NCBI RefSeq assembly: GCF_900109205.1
Contig: NZ_FNZB01000003.1
Location: 378,333-442,332 of the forward strand
Direction of reading: 5' to 3'
DNA from: Sphingomonas sp. OV641
GTDB taxonomy: Bacteria; Pseudomonadota; Alphaproteobacteria; Sphingomonadales; Sphingomonadaceae
DNA: 64,000 nucleotides
Position 1 is the first letter of the stretch. The number at the start of each line of letters is the position of its first letter. The position numbers and the translations under genes are program-made. The notes beneath the pieces are model-generated. The model did not search any database. It was not told the origin of the DNA and saw nothing but the letters and a program-made list of their open reading frames with translations. This document shows, one piece after another, positions 46,558-55,088 of the stretch.

Positions 46558-47472
46558 GTGGCGACGGTGCCAGAATGGAGGAGCTTCGCGACGTCGGCGG
46601 TTCCGGGGGTCGACGACTGCTGGGAGGAGTTCACTGGGGTCTGGCACTACACGCACATGATGCCTGCGCTCCGCATCGCGGAAGACCGTCAGATCTCCGG
46701 ACGGCTCATCTACGACGGCAAGCTGCTCGCTACCCGCACCGAGGTGGCCTACCTCTCACCCAAGCAATGGGGCGGCGGCAGCATCTACGGCAGCTTCTGC
46801 TTCGAGGCGTCGTGGCCGGAGATCCATGGACCCCGCAAGCTCTATTGGGTCGAGGAGAACCGGTCTTACCAGAACCCGATCGCCCGCTTCTTGCTGTCGT
46901 GGAATGACGTGACGCGCCTGCCGGTGACGCCCTACGATCCGACGACCGATGACGGGCCGCTGCGGCTTGTCGGTGACAAGTGGTATTGGCTGAAAACCAG
47001 CGTGCCGGAGATCGTCATCGATGACCCGGTCCCGTTCAGCGCCCTGAGGCGGCTCACATTCGAGTCCCACCGGCAGGGATACTGCCACCACACAAAGAGC
47101 CGTTCATGTTCGGAAATGGATGCCGCGAAGCGGATGGACGTCCAGACGTCCTTCGTCGCGCGCCTCGTCGGGGGTGGTGCGATCGGGCTGCAGGATCTGA
47201 TGGTCGACGGCGACGACTTCGCCTGGGGCGTCAGAAGCGGGTTCACTAACCTTTGGCTACGGCTGTTTAAAGGCCACAGCTGGGATGGTCCGATTGCGGA
47301 TGACGTGGGAGCGGCAGACTTGATCGCCGGCGCATGCCTAACCTACCATGCCGGTGACGTGGGTCGGGCGAAGCGCCTCATGGCGCTGATCGACACTGAG
47401 GAGCGTGCAGAGCGCATATTCCGTGACATGATCAGAGAGCAGTTCGACTTTCCCACCTTCGATTGGGACTAA
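46558..47472 (+). CDS. Unrecognised 304-residue protein, ADP-ribosyltransferase-like start
   Basis: Starts at GTG 46558, 7 bases after GGAGG; GTG 46549 is possible. The N-terminal third has VWHYTHMMPALRIAEDRQIS, then ATRTEVAYLSPKQWGGGSIY and GSFCFEASWPEIHGPRKLYW. The order HYTH, then ALRIAEDRQI, then RTEVAYLSP recalls the first strands of ADP-ribosyltransferase or DUF4433-like folds, but no catalytic Glu can be fixed. The C-terminal half is mixed and ends in a helical region (AADLIAGACLTYHAGDVGRA). Two cysteine-rich spots (GYCHHTKSRSCSE) could bind metal. It pairs with the preceding unknown gene. A toxin or defence effector is one possibility; this is a guess. Confidence 0.68.
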   Translation: MATVPEWRSFATSAVPGVDDCWEEFTGVWHYTHMMPALRIAEDRQISGRLIYDGKLLATRTEVAYLSPKQWGGGSIYGSFCFEASWPEIHGPRKLYWVEENRSYQNPIARFLLSWNDVTRLPVTPYDPTTDDGPLRLVGDKWYWLKTSVPEIVIDDPVPFSALRRLTFESHRQGYCHHTKSRSCSEMDAAKRMDVQTSFVARLVGGGAIGLQDLMVDGDDFAWGVRSGFTNLWLRLFKGHSWDGPIADDVGAADLIAGACLTYHAGDVGRAKRLMALIDTEERAERIFRDMIREQFDFPTFDWD

Positions 47473-47478
47473 AGCCGC

Positions 47479-48096
47479 TCAGTTCAGTTCGCTGCAAAGT
47501 GCCGCGACGGCGGCATCGACGGGTGCCGCCAAGTTCTGCGCCAGTTCCTCTATCTTCTCGCGGGCGATCGCTAGCACCGCGCCGGTCACATGGTTGCCGC
47601 GCACGATGTTCTCCTCGTTGGTGATCCGCGGACGGACCACCGTGTAGACGGCCTCGATTTCGGCAAGGGCGTTCCACAGGTTGTAGCTTCGGACGCGGTA
47701 TCCTTGACGGGCGTGAGAGAGCGTGTCGAGGCCGGTGCGCACGGCCTCGTAGTGCACCTGTGTCTCGTGAATGCGCCGTTCGAGATCCCATTCGGCATCC
47801 AGCGGTTCTGAGGCGGCGGGCAGGGCGGTCTGCAACATCGACAGCGCCTCACGGATCAGTCGCTGCTCCTCTCGGCGCTCTGCGTCCCGCTTCCTCTGCT
47901 CCAACCATAGCGTGGCTGTCACAGTCAGAAACACGCCGACTATCGCAGCTACTGCCTGCAGCCAGTCTCCAGCGGATATGCCGACCAGACCGGCCCACAG
48001 GGCAGGCCGGGACAAAACAATCGCCGCCAGCACACCGCCGATCAATCCTGCCGCCACGCAGGCCGCAACTTGGAACCAGTTGATTTTCTTCATCAC
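47479..48096 (-). CDS. Hypothetical membrane protein with two N-terminal helices
   Basis: A 205-residue protein. Two hydrophobic helices (VAACVAAGLIGGVLAAIVLS and LQAVAAIVGVFLTVTATLWL) are followed by a highly charged helical domain (LEQRKRDAERREEQRLIREA). The rest is mixed helix with no recognised motif. It is convergent with the preceding gene, 6 bases apart. The fold resembles the protein at 44094-44711: one or two membrane helices then a coiled cytoplasmic tail. It starts at ATG 48096, with a second ATG immediately after. No function can be assigned. Confidence 0.72.
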   Translation of the reverse strand: MMKKINWFQVAACVAAGLIGGVLAAIVLSRPALWAGLVGISAGDWLQAVAAIVGVFLTVTATLWLEQRKRDAERREEQRLIREALSMLQTALPAASEPLDAEWDLERRIHETQVHYEAVRTGLDTLSHARQGYRVRSYNLWNALAEIEAVYTVVRPRITNEENIVRGNHVTGAVLAIAREKIEELAQNLAAPVDAAVAALCSELN

Positions 48097-48387
48097 ACAT
48101 TATTTCGCGCGTCGGGCGCGGCTACAAGGCCGGTCGTCGCGGATCTGTCTAGCGGCGCAAAAGTCCCGCTTTGCTGCCCGCCACGTAGCAAGCCCTCCGC
48201 CGATGTATTTTGGATCGGCAGCCTATTTATGTCCGCTTCAGCTGCCTGCCGTATGGAAACCAGTCGGTCGGCTGACGGCCCATCGCCCGCCGGACAGCTA
48301 CTGGCCGAGCTAGCCGGTCGGCAATGCGCCCTAATCTCGGCCGTTCAGCTTGGGCCTGCGCGTACCTAAAAGCTGCCGTTCATATTC
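48097..48387. other. Gene-poor stretch with GGTCGGC words
   Basis: About 290 bases without a gene. GGTCGGC occurs at 48266-48272 and 48316-48322, the second within TAGCCGGTCGGC, which is also found at 60192-60203. The segment probably belongs to a dispersed intergenic repeat family. Confidence 0.4.
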
Positions 48388-48699
48388 TTGCTGGAGCGGC
48401 GGCTCGAACAGCCGACTCGGGCGCAAAGCCGACCAACTGGTTCGGCGACGGGGGTCGGTCTGACGCGAAGTAAATATGGGACGCACTCGCTCCGCCGTAC
48501 GAAGGCATCGATCATCTGTAGGGCAACTGGTAACCTGCGTGCCTTCCAGATCCTGCTCGGCCATAGCAAGATCGAGAATACGGTCCGCTATCTCGGGATC
48601 GATGTGGAAGACGCACTTGCCCTTGCCGAGAACACTGAGATTGGACCTGTTGGCTCCTCGCGCCGGCGAGGGGCCGACCTCACGGCGCACGGGACTTAG
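48388..48699 (+). pseudogene. C-terminal remnant of a tyrosine recombinase (integrase)
   Basis: About 100 codons ending in a recognisable integrase C-terminus: KYGTHSLRRTKASIICRATG carries the H-x-L-R catalytic block (His and Arg), and FQILLGHSKIENTVRYLGID carries the second His and the nucleophilic Tyr. The first 25 residues have no integrase match, and the catalytic first Arg and core-binding domain are missing. It is a truncated relic of the recombinase that could have inserted this island or a neighbouring one. Confidence 0.8.
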
Positions 48700-49031
48700 C
48701 TGCCGTTCTTAAAATTGGTAGCAAACGTCAACTTTGATATAGCCAGACATTCAGGGCATTTGCTCAGCGACGCACATGCGAGTGAGATCTGGTCCATTGT
48801 CGAATAGTCGCCAACGCAATCGGATAGGACAGCTCCAAGCCAGTCGATAATCAAGCAAGATGGCGTATTGACGTCAGTTCGGATCGATTCGGCAACGCGC
48901 CATGAAAGTTTGACTCGACATCCCAAGCGCAATGGATGATCCTACCAAAATGAGTCGCCTGTTTGGGATTGGGCGAAGTCTTTAGCGTTATGGCGTTTGC
49001 GGCCTGCGACCCTTAAAAGGGGAGACGATCG
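48700..49031. other. Intergenic region upstream of the peroxidase gene
   Basis: About 330 bases, lower in GC than its surroundings. A minus-strand 78-codon frame (48696-48932) has no ribosome binding site or recognisable sequence and is not called. The right end carries the strong ribosome binding site AGGGGAGA for the peroxidase gene and presumably the promoter of the peroxidase-peptidase cluster. Confidence 0.45.
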
Positions 49032-50783
49032 ATGCTGTTCACGCTCGGACATGGTCAACACGTGTTGATTGACACCGGCGCTGCGCCGCCGGGCGCCACC
49101 GGGACCGCCCCGAACGATGTCGTACCGCTGGATTCCGTGCTTGAGGCCGAGATCGGCGATACCCGATCCCGCCTAGTCCCGGCGGCGGTCGGGGGCGGCT
49201 CGTTCGCCTTCTACTTTGCTGACGCCCCGGCGTTGCCCGAGGACCCCACGCTCCCGGATCGGCTCGACGATGTTGCGGAAGCAATGGTCGAGGCTGCGAG
49301 TGATCCTGAGGCGCAGAATTCGACAATCCCGCCGATCTTCACCTATTTCGGGCAATTCGTGGACCACGACATCACCGCGAACACTGACCGCGAGAGCGTG
49401 CTATCCCAGATTGACGGCGTGATCATCCCAGTGGACCGGTCCGACGTTGTCGCGGGACTGTTCAACCTGCGCGACGGATCTCTCCAGCTCGACAGCATCT
49501 ACGGCGACACCGTGGGACAGGGCCCGTTCGCTACGAAGCTTGCTGGCCTGATGCGGCATCCGACGAGCAAGGCGAAGATGCGACTGGCAATACCCGTCGA
49601 CACGCCCGGCCAAGTGCCGCCCTTTCCGAAGGGACCGGACGATAATGCGGCCGACCTGCTGCGTCTCGGCTTCCTGATAGGCCGGGGCGATGTCAAGCAG
49701 GCGGACCTCGACGCCCTTCCGGCCGATCTGAGGGAGACGTTCGTAAACCCGGATGGAACGCCCAATTTGGAACGGGCGATCATCGGCGACGCGCGCAACG
49801 ACGAGAACCTGCTCGTCGCCCAGCTACACATGTCGATGCTGCGGTTTCACAACAAACTTGTCGACGCCACCGGCAGCTTCGATGGCGCCCGCCGCCTGAT
49901 GCGGTGGCATTACCAGTGGCTGCTCGTGAACCAATATCTGCGGACGATCTGCGACACGGCAGTGGTCGACGACGTGGTGGCCCGCGAGGCGCCGCTCTAC
50001 GGCGAATTCTTCGCTGCCCACGGGACTGCAGGCTCCGCCCAGATGCCGCTCCCGCTCGAGTTCTCGGTCGCTGCATTCCGCTTCGGCCATTCGATGATTC
50101 GCAGCGCCTACGACCACAACCGTTTCTTCGGCGAGGCCGTTCCAGGCGACCAGAACCTCCTGCCCGAGGCGTCATTCGAACTGCTTTTCGCCTTCACGGG
50201 CAATGGCAAGATGAACAATCAAGCTCCCAGGCTTCCGCGCAACTGGGTGATCGAATGGGACCGATTCGTACGGACCGATCCGACCAAGCCGATGCACGCG
50301 GCGCGCAGGATCGACACCCACCTCGCACCGCCGCTCGCCGACATGAATAACGAGCCGACTGGCGTCTTCAAGCACCTCGCCAAGCGCAACCTCAGGCGCG
50401 GCTACAGACTCTCCATCCCGACGGCGCAGGCCTGTATCGCGTCGCTCGCGGCCGGCACGCACCCAGGCCTGACGCCGCTCAGCCGGACCGAACTCACGTC
50501 CGGCGATGCAGGCGCGGCGCTCGACGCGGCCGGCCTCGCCGACGCCACGCCGCTGTGGTTCTACGTGCTCAAGGAGGCCGAAGTCCGCGCGAACGGCCAG
50601 CATCTCGGTCCACTCGGCAGCGTCCTGGTGGCAGAGACGCTCGTCGGCCTCGTGGCGAACGATCCGACGTCCTTCTGGAGGGGCGGTGCCGGTGGTAGCC
50701 GCTGGTCGCCCGACGCCGCTGGCCTCGCCGGTGGGCCCATCGACTCGCTAGAGGCCATGCTGCGCTTCGCGGGCATGCTCTAG
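49032..50783 (+). CDS. Animal-type haem peroxidase
   Basis: A 583-residue protein of the peroxidase-cyclooxygenase family. The distal site is IFTYFGQFVDHDITA, with His112 as distal histidine; the GDARNDENLLVAQLHMSMLR and FHNKLVD sequence is typical; the proximal haem ligand is probably His353 in AAFRFGHSMIRSAYDHNRFF. It oxidises halides or phenols with hydrogen peroxide. No signal peptide is visible at the N-terminus (MLFTLGHGQHVLIDTGAAPP), so secretion, if any, is non-classical. It is 27 bases ahead of the M4 peptidase gene, suggesting an operon. Start ATG 49032 after AGGGGAGA. Within the island; base use is similar to the chromosome. Confidence 0.93.
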   Translation: MLFTLGHGQHVLIDTGAAPPGATGTAPNDVVPLDSVLEAEIGDTRSRLVPAAVGGGSFAFYFADAPALPEDPTLPDRLDDVAEAMVEAASDPEAQNSTIPPIFTYFGQFVDHDITANTDRESVLSQIDGVIIPVDRSDVVAGLFNLRDGSLQLDSIYGDTVGQGPFATKLAGLMRHPTSKAKMRLAIPVDTPGQVPPFPKGPDDNAADLLRLGFLIGRGDVKQADLDALPADLRETFVNPDGTPNLERAIIGDARNDENLLVAQLHMSMLRFHNKLVDATGSFDGARRLMRWHYQWLLVNQYLRTICDTAVVDDVVAREAPLYGEFFAAHGTAGSAQMPLPLEFSVAAFRFGHSMIRSAYDHNRFFGEAVPGDQNLLPEASFELLFAFTGNGKMNNQAPRLPRNWVIEWDRFVRTDPTKPMHAARRIDTHLAPPLADMNNEPTGVFKHLAKRNLRRGYRLSIPTAQACIASLAAGTHPGLTPLSRTELTSGDAGAALDAAGLADATPLWFYVLKEAEVRANGQHLGPLGSVLVAETLVGLVANDPTSFWRGGAGGSRWSPDAAGLAGGPIDSLEAMLRFAGML

Positions 50784-50810
50784 GCGCAGTCCTTCGAAAG
50801 GGACCACGAC

Positions 50811-52577
50811 ATGCCGAAGTTCCGCAGCATTAACGTCAACGGCGCCGCCGACCTGCTCGGCGCGTCGCAGGCGCGACTCAAAAACCTCAGCCGGTACCGG
50901 GTCGGCTTCGCACCCACGGCAGCACCTGACAACCCGATGCTGGCGCGGGTGGTCGAGCGCCAGGCGAAATCCAACGACGAGACTGCCAGCCGCGTAATCA
51001 TGCAGACCTACCTGGAGGACGCGGGCAGCGAGACGCTGCGCGAAATCACCGCGCCGGATCGACCGGAACTAGTGCCCAATCTCCAGCTGGAGACCACCGG
51101 CCTCACGCCCGATCTCAACGCCCGCAGCATCGCCTACCAGCAGTTGGCAACGTCGATCCCGATCTTCGGCGGACGGGTGGTCGTCGACATCGACGCCGAC
51201 CAGAAGTCGCTGATCGCGATCAACGGCAAGCTATCACCGCTGCCGACGGAGTCGCCGATCGCCACCATCAGCCCGTCCGAGGCCTGGGCCAGGCTCCGCG
51301 ACCGCGCAGGTATGCAAGGTGGACAGCTCGACTATGATCCACCCTCGCCGCCGGTTTTAACCTGGCACCTCGACGAGGTGGGCGAGGCTTGGTCGCTGGT
51401 GTATCACTTCGCCTCAGTGCCGCTCGCGCCGCCGGTTGAGCCCGTTCCCGACGACCTCCCCTTTGCGATACCCCAGCAACTCGGCTGCGCGCGGCACTCC
51501 AATCGCGCGGCCTATTACGACTATTTCGTGGACGCGGCGGACGGGCAGGTCAGGTTTTACTTTGCCAGCGCCGCCACGCTCGACGTTCCAGCGCCGATGA
51601 AGGGACTGGACTGCGACAACAAGTCCCGAGACTTTTTCGGCCTAAGCAATGCAGCCAAGTTCCTGCTGATGGACCCGCTGCGCAACATCGCGACCTACGA
51701 CTATGGCAACTCCGACCTCGATGCGGTCCCGCAGCCGCCCGTGCCGGCCCAGGCGATCGACCATCCGACGAATGACCTCGGCAACACCAGGCCGGAAGCA
51801 GTCTCCGCCCACTACAACGCAAAGGTCGTCTACGACTTCTACAACGACGTGCTGAAGCGTGACAGCGTCGACGACAAGGGAATGCAGCTCGTCTCGATCG
51901 TCAACGTCTACTCGAGCGCCAACAATCCCCTGCCCAAGCCGCAATGGGGCAACGCCGTGTGGTGGCAGGGTAAGATGTGGTATGGGCAGGAGAACGGTGT
52001 CAGCTTCGCAAAGCACCTCGACGTGATCGCGCACGAGCTTACTCACGGCGTTACCGAGACGTCGTCGAAGCTGATCTATCGGCGGCTGTCGGGCGCGCTC
52101 AACGAGTCCTTTAGCGACATTTTCGGTATTGCGATCGCGAATTGGTGGCCGGGCGCCCCGAACGCGGTGTCCACCTGGGACTGGGAAATAGGTCCGGGGC
52201 TTGGCGCCAATGGCGGTCCGATCCGCGATTTCGCGAACCCAGCGCGCGCCGGGCAACCCGACCACATGAACCAGTATCGCGTCCTTCCCATTAGCGTCGA
52301 TCAGGGCGGCGTTCACATTTACAGCGGGATCCACAACAAGGCCGTCCACCTGCTGATGACGGCGAACACGCCGACCGGCGAGGCGGCATTTCCTATCGGC
52401 GAGTTGATGCTCCTGCTCTATCTCACGCTGACGCGTCTCACACCTACCTCGGCCTTCATCGATAGCCGCCGGACACTCGAGAACGTCGTCGGCGTTTACC
52501 ACGCCTCCGACCCGTCGACGCTGACGACACGGCTGAAGGCCATCGACGACGCCTTCACTGCGGTGGGTATCGTCTAA
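50811..52577 (+). CDS. M4 family (thermolysin-like) metallopeptidase
   Basis: A 588-residue protein. The first 260 residues are an FTP/PepSY-like propeptide (IPIFGGRVVVDIDADQKSLI, then LSPSEAWA-type repeat) and the rest a thermolysin catalytic domain: VIAHELTHGVTETSS gives His408, Glu409 and His412, and ALNESFSDIFGIAI gives Glu432 as the third zinc ligand, exactly 20 residues after His412 as in thermolysin. YSGIHNKAVHLLM carries the conserved C-terminal His. No signal peptide is seen (MPKFRSINVNGAADLLGASQ), which is unusual because M4 enzymes are normally exported. The propeptide suggests a zymogen. Confidence 0.94.
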   Translation: MPKFRSINVNGAADLLGASQARLKNLSRYRVGFAPTAAPDNPMLARVVERQAKSNDETASRVIMQTYLEDAGSETLREITAPDRPELVPNLQLETTGLTPDLNARSIAYQQLATSIPIFGGRVVVDIDADQKSLIAINGKLSPLPTESPIATISPSEAWARLRDRAGMQGGQLDYDPPSPPVLTWHLDEVGEAWSLVYHFASVPLAPPVEPVPDDLPFAIPQQLGCARHSNRAAYYDYFVDAADGQVRFYFASAATLDVPAPMKGLDCDNKSRDFFGLSNAAKFLLMDPLRNIATYDYGNSDLDAVPQPPVPAQAIDHPTNDLGNTRPEAVSAHYNAKVVYDFYNDVLKRDSVDDKGMQLVSIVNVYSSANNPLPKPQWGNAVWWQGKMWYGQENGVSFAKHLDVIAHELTHGVTETSSKLIYRRLSGALNESFSDIFGIAIANWWPGAPNAVSTWDWEIGPGLGANGGPIRDFANPARAGQPDHMNQYRVLPISVDQGGVHIYSGIHNKAVHLLMTANTPTGEAAFPIGELMLLLYLTLTRLTPTSAFIDSRRTLENVVGVYHASDPSTLTTRLKAIDDAFTAVGIV

Positions 52578-52795
52578 ACGGTCCCCGCCACTGGTGGCCT
52601 TATTCGCCGTCAAAAACGAATACGCAACATCGATCGTCCACCCCATCACGTCACGACGAATTTCCTAAGGCGCCATTCATCTCAAGAAAAAACCATCGTT
52701 CATTACAGAAGAGTTCGTGCTATCGTTGTGGCATAGATTCGAGTTCTTGGATGTTCAACCTTATCGACTGAGACGGAAAGTGGGAGGCATTCGGC

Positions 52796-53563
52796 ATGTC
52801 CGATAGCGCTCAAGAGTTAGTCATCACAGGCGGGCGTTGGTCGCTGGAGAATCAAGACACGCCAGCCGTTTTGCCCACGTTCGACTTCGACTTTCCGTCC
52901 ACCGATGCCGAGTTCGTCATCTTGCCAGGCGCGAAGCAGCGCAACGATGTGACCGTTCCGAAGAGCCCGCCTTTCGCAGGAATTGTCCTGTTAAATTTCT
53001 TTTTCAAGAAGAAGGTAGTTCGGGTCGGTACCGGATTCTTCTGCGACCAGCGAGTGGTCCTGACTGCGCGTCATAATCTCGAGCCCGCAACTTACGATTC
53101 GGCCGGCGTCTGGGTCGCCTTCGACGCGTCCCGAAACCCCAGTGCGCAGCGTCTTACGATCCTCTCGCACGCCAAACATCCTGTGCTCGACCTGTGCGTG
53201 CTGATCACCAAGGAAGACGCACCAGGCGTTTTCCGCCTCGCTGCCAATGGCGCACCGCCTTCGCACGGGGCGGCGGTCGCGGGCTACGGCTTTCCCTATT
53301 CGAACGGCCATTCGCGGCTCAGCGTGGCCGATGGCCCGGTTCTTTATGGGCAGGACCATGCGATTGGCTACAAGATCAACACCCGACCGGGAGACAGTGG
53401 CGCTCCGATTTTTCATGCAACCGGCGGCACCACGGCAGCGCTCGGCATTCACACCGAGGCGCCGGCGGGGGGCTCTGTCCTCAATGCGGGCCTCCGCTTC
53501 GACGACGCAATTCTCGCCGAGGTCGCCAACCTGATCGCCTTCGCCCAATCTTCTGTGCCGTGA
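52796..53563 (+). CDS. Trypsin-like serine peptidase
   Basis: A 255-residue S1-type protein. The catalytic triad is visible: His93 in GTGFFCDQRVVLTARHNLE, Asp132 in KHPVLDLCVLITKED and Ser201 in NTRPGDSGAPIFHATGG. The N-terminus (MSDSAQELVITGGRWSLENQ) has no signal peptide or pro-sequence. Strong ribosome binding site GGGAGG. The size and the GDSGAP motif fit bacterial relatives of glutamyl endopeptidase. It lies 219 bases after the M4 gene and 9 bases before the lipoprotein gene. Its combination with three other peptidases and a peroxidase is the notable feature. Confidence 0.9.
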   Translation: MSDSAQELVITGGRWSLENQDTPAVLPTFDFDFPSTDAEFVILPGAKQRNDVTVPKSPPFAGIVLLNFFFKKKVVRVGTGFFCDQRVVLTARHNLEPATYDSAGVWVAFDASRNPSAQRLTILSHAKHPVLDLCVLITKEDAPGVFRLAANGAPPSHGAAVAGYGFPYSNGHSRLSVADGPVLYGQDHAIGYKINTRPGDSGAPIFHATGGTTAALGIHTEAPAGGSVLNAGLRFDDAILAEVANLIAFAQSSVP

Positions 53564-53571
53564 GGGACGTC

Positions 53572-54918
53572 ATGACGAAGATCGCTGTTCTTCTAGTTGC
53601 TGCCGCAACCATGTCCGGATGCGCGCAGGGGCTGCCGGGCCTCAGGCCGTTGAGTTATGCGACACCGGGCGAGGCGCGCGTCTTCGTTTCGGGCGACCCG
53701 TGCATCCACGAGCCGGCGGGCCAAGAGTCTGCGGGCTTGCTCGCGACGATCGCGACAACCGCGGTCTCGGCGTTGCTCGACAGTTTTGGTAACACCTTGA
53801 ACAAGGCGGCCGAAGGCGGCAACTTGCCCACCGCCGTTGCCACGAAAAACCTGACGCTGTTGCCAGGTGAAATTCCAGCCTGCATCACGTTCGTCCGCGG
53901 TTCGTTCACAGCTAGGAAGGGAGGCAAGATCGTCGATCTCGGCTCACGCCTTTGGCAGCCCGGAGATCCGCTCGCCGCCGAAAAGAAGGCGCGGCTGGAC
54001 AGCTTGTTCGTCCCCGCCGTCTACCGGCTCGATCAGTTCGTGCAACTGCGCCTGGTCGAGGCGCCGGGACGTCGCGCGCTTACCTATTTCCCAACCTTCG
54101 TGCTGATCGACCAGTCACTCGACGAGTCGAAGAGGGGCAGCCGAGACCTCACGGTCAGCCTCAAGTTCACCAAGCCTGGCGTCCCGGAGGCAGGCGGCGC
54201 GGTGCTGATCCCCGACCGCAAAATCGGCGAAGGGGAAATTTTTGATCTCGACTCTAGGACTGGGCGTCCCCGCTACGAGGCGCCTTGGTTCACCTTCCCA
54301 AACGCAATCGCCAACCCGACTGGGGCGACCGACAAGAGTAACGGTGCGGCCAAGCCGAAGGACACGCGGCAGGCGGCCGGAACCGGCGGCATGATCGGCG
54401 GTGCCGGCATCGGAGGGGTCGGCGCGGATGTCCCGGGCGGCACCATTCCGCCGCAACCCGGCACGCAGAAGGTCGACCCTTATTCCAAGAGCGCCACTGC
54501 CGTTCCCATTACGGTCAGCATCACCAGCGTCGAAGCGCGCCCGAGCAAACCCGGACTGGCGTTTGCCGCCAGCGTATTCAATGGGGCCAAGCCGGCCATC
54601 AACAGCGCGATCGCGCCGCTGATCAGTTCGGACGCAGCGGACACGCTGGAAGTGGCGGAGTTAAGTCTTAATGCGGACTATGCGACCAGCTTGGGCGCCG
54701 CCCGCGCAGCGCTGATCAATTATTGCGACGGTGTCAGTAAAGATAACACAGTGGCCGGCCGGGCAGACCGGATCGCCAAGTCCTCAGGGGCGCGTGCCGC
54801 TCAGTTCAAGGCCAACGGCGCCGCCATCAAGATCGGTGTGTCGCAGCCCTTTGCGGCAATTGTCGAAATCTCGGACGAAATACGCGACAAGGCAGCGCTT
54901 CCGGCCTGCGCGGCCTAA
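53572..54918 (+). CDS. Predicted lipoprotein, 448 residues
   Basis: ATG 53572 starts a lipoprotein signal MTKIAVLLVAAATMSGCAQG with lipobox MSGC, so the mature protein begins at Cys17. The mature part has no recognised domain: an N-terminal alpha/beta section (ATIATTAVSALLDSFGNTLN), a beta-rich section (PGRRALTYFPTFVLIDQSLD), a glycine-rich linker (GGMIGGAGIGGVGADVPGGT) and a C-terminal part with VPITVSITSVEARPSKPGLA. It is only 8 bases after the peptidase stop, with GAGGGACG ahead. It is the only classically exported member of the plus-strand set and may tether or receive the cluster's enzymes; this is inference. Confidence 0.82.
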   Translation: MTKIAVLLVAAATMSGCAQGLPGLRPLSYATPGEARVFVSGDPCIHEPAGQESAGLLATIATTAVSALLDSFGNTLNKAAEGGNLPTAVATKNLTLLPGEIPACITFVRGSFTARKGGKIVDLGSRLWQPGDPLAAEKKARLDSLFVPAVYRLDQFVQLRLVEAPGRRALTYFPTFVLIDQSLDESKRGSRDLTVSLKFTKPGVPEAGGAVLIPDRKIGEGEIFDLDSRTGRPRYEAPWFTFPNAIANPTGATDKSNGAAKPKDTRQAAGTGGMIGGAGIGGVGADVPGGTIPPQPGTQKVDPYSKSATAVPITVSITSVEARPSKPGLAFAASVFNGAKPAINSAIAPLISSDAADTLEVAELSLNADYATSLGAARAALINYCDGVSKDNTVAGRADRIAKSSGARAAQFKANGAAIKIGVSQPFAAIVEISDEIRDKAALPACAA

Positions 54919-55088
54919 CGGAAGCGCTCAGGACTAGGGGCGGGCGCTCGGAATGCTTCAAGTCACAGGTCGGCTGTCGGGCTGAATGCTCATAGTAAAT
55001 CTTATGATACCCGCTGCTGGGAAGCAAGAAAACGGCGGCGAGATGCAGTGCGGTCTGTCTGCTTGATCGACTACGGTCTGGTCTGGCT

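Noticed and set aside
48696..48932. A 78-codon minus-strand frame before the peroxidase gene
   Set aside because: No ribosome binding site or recognisable sequence; the region is lower in GC but does not look coding.
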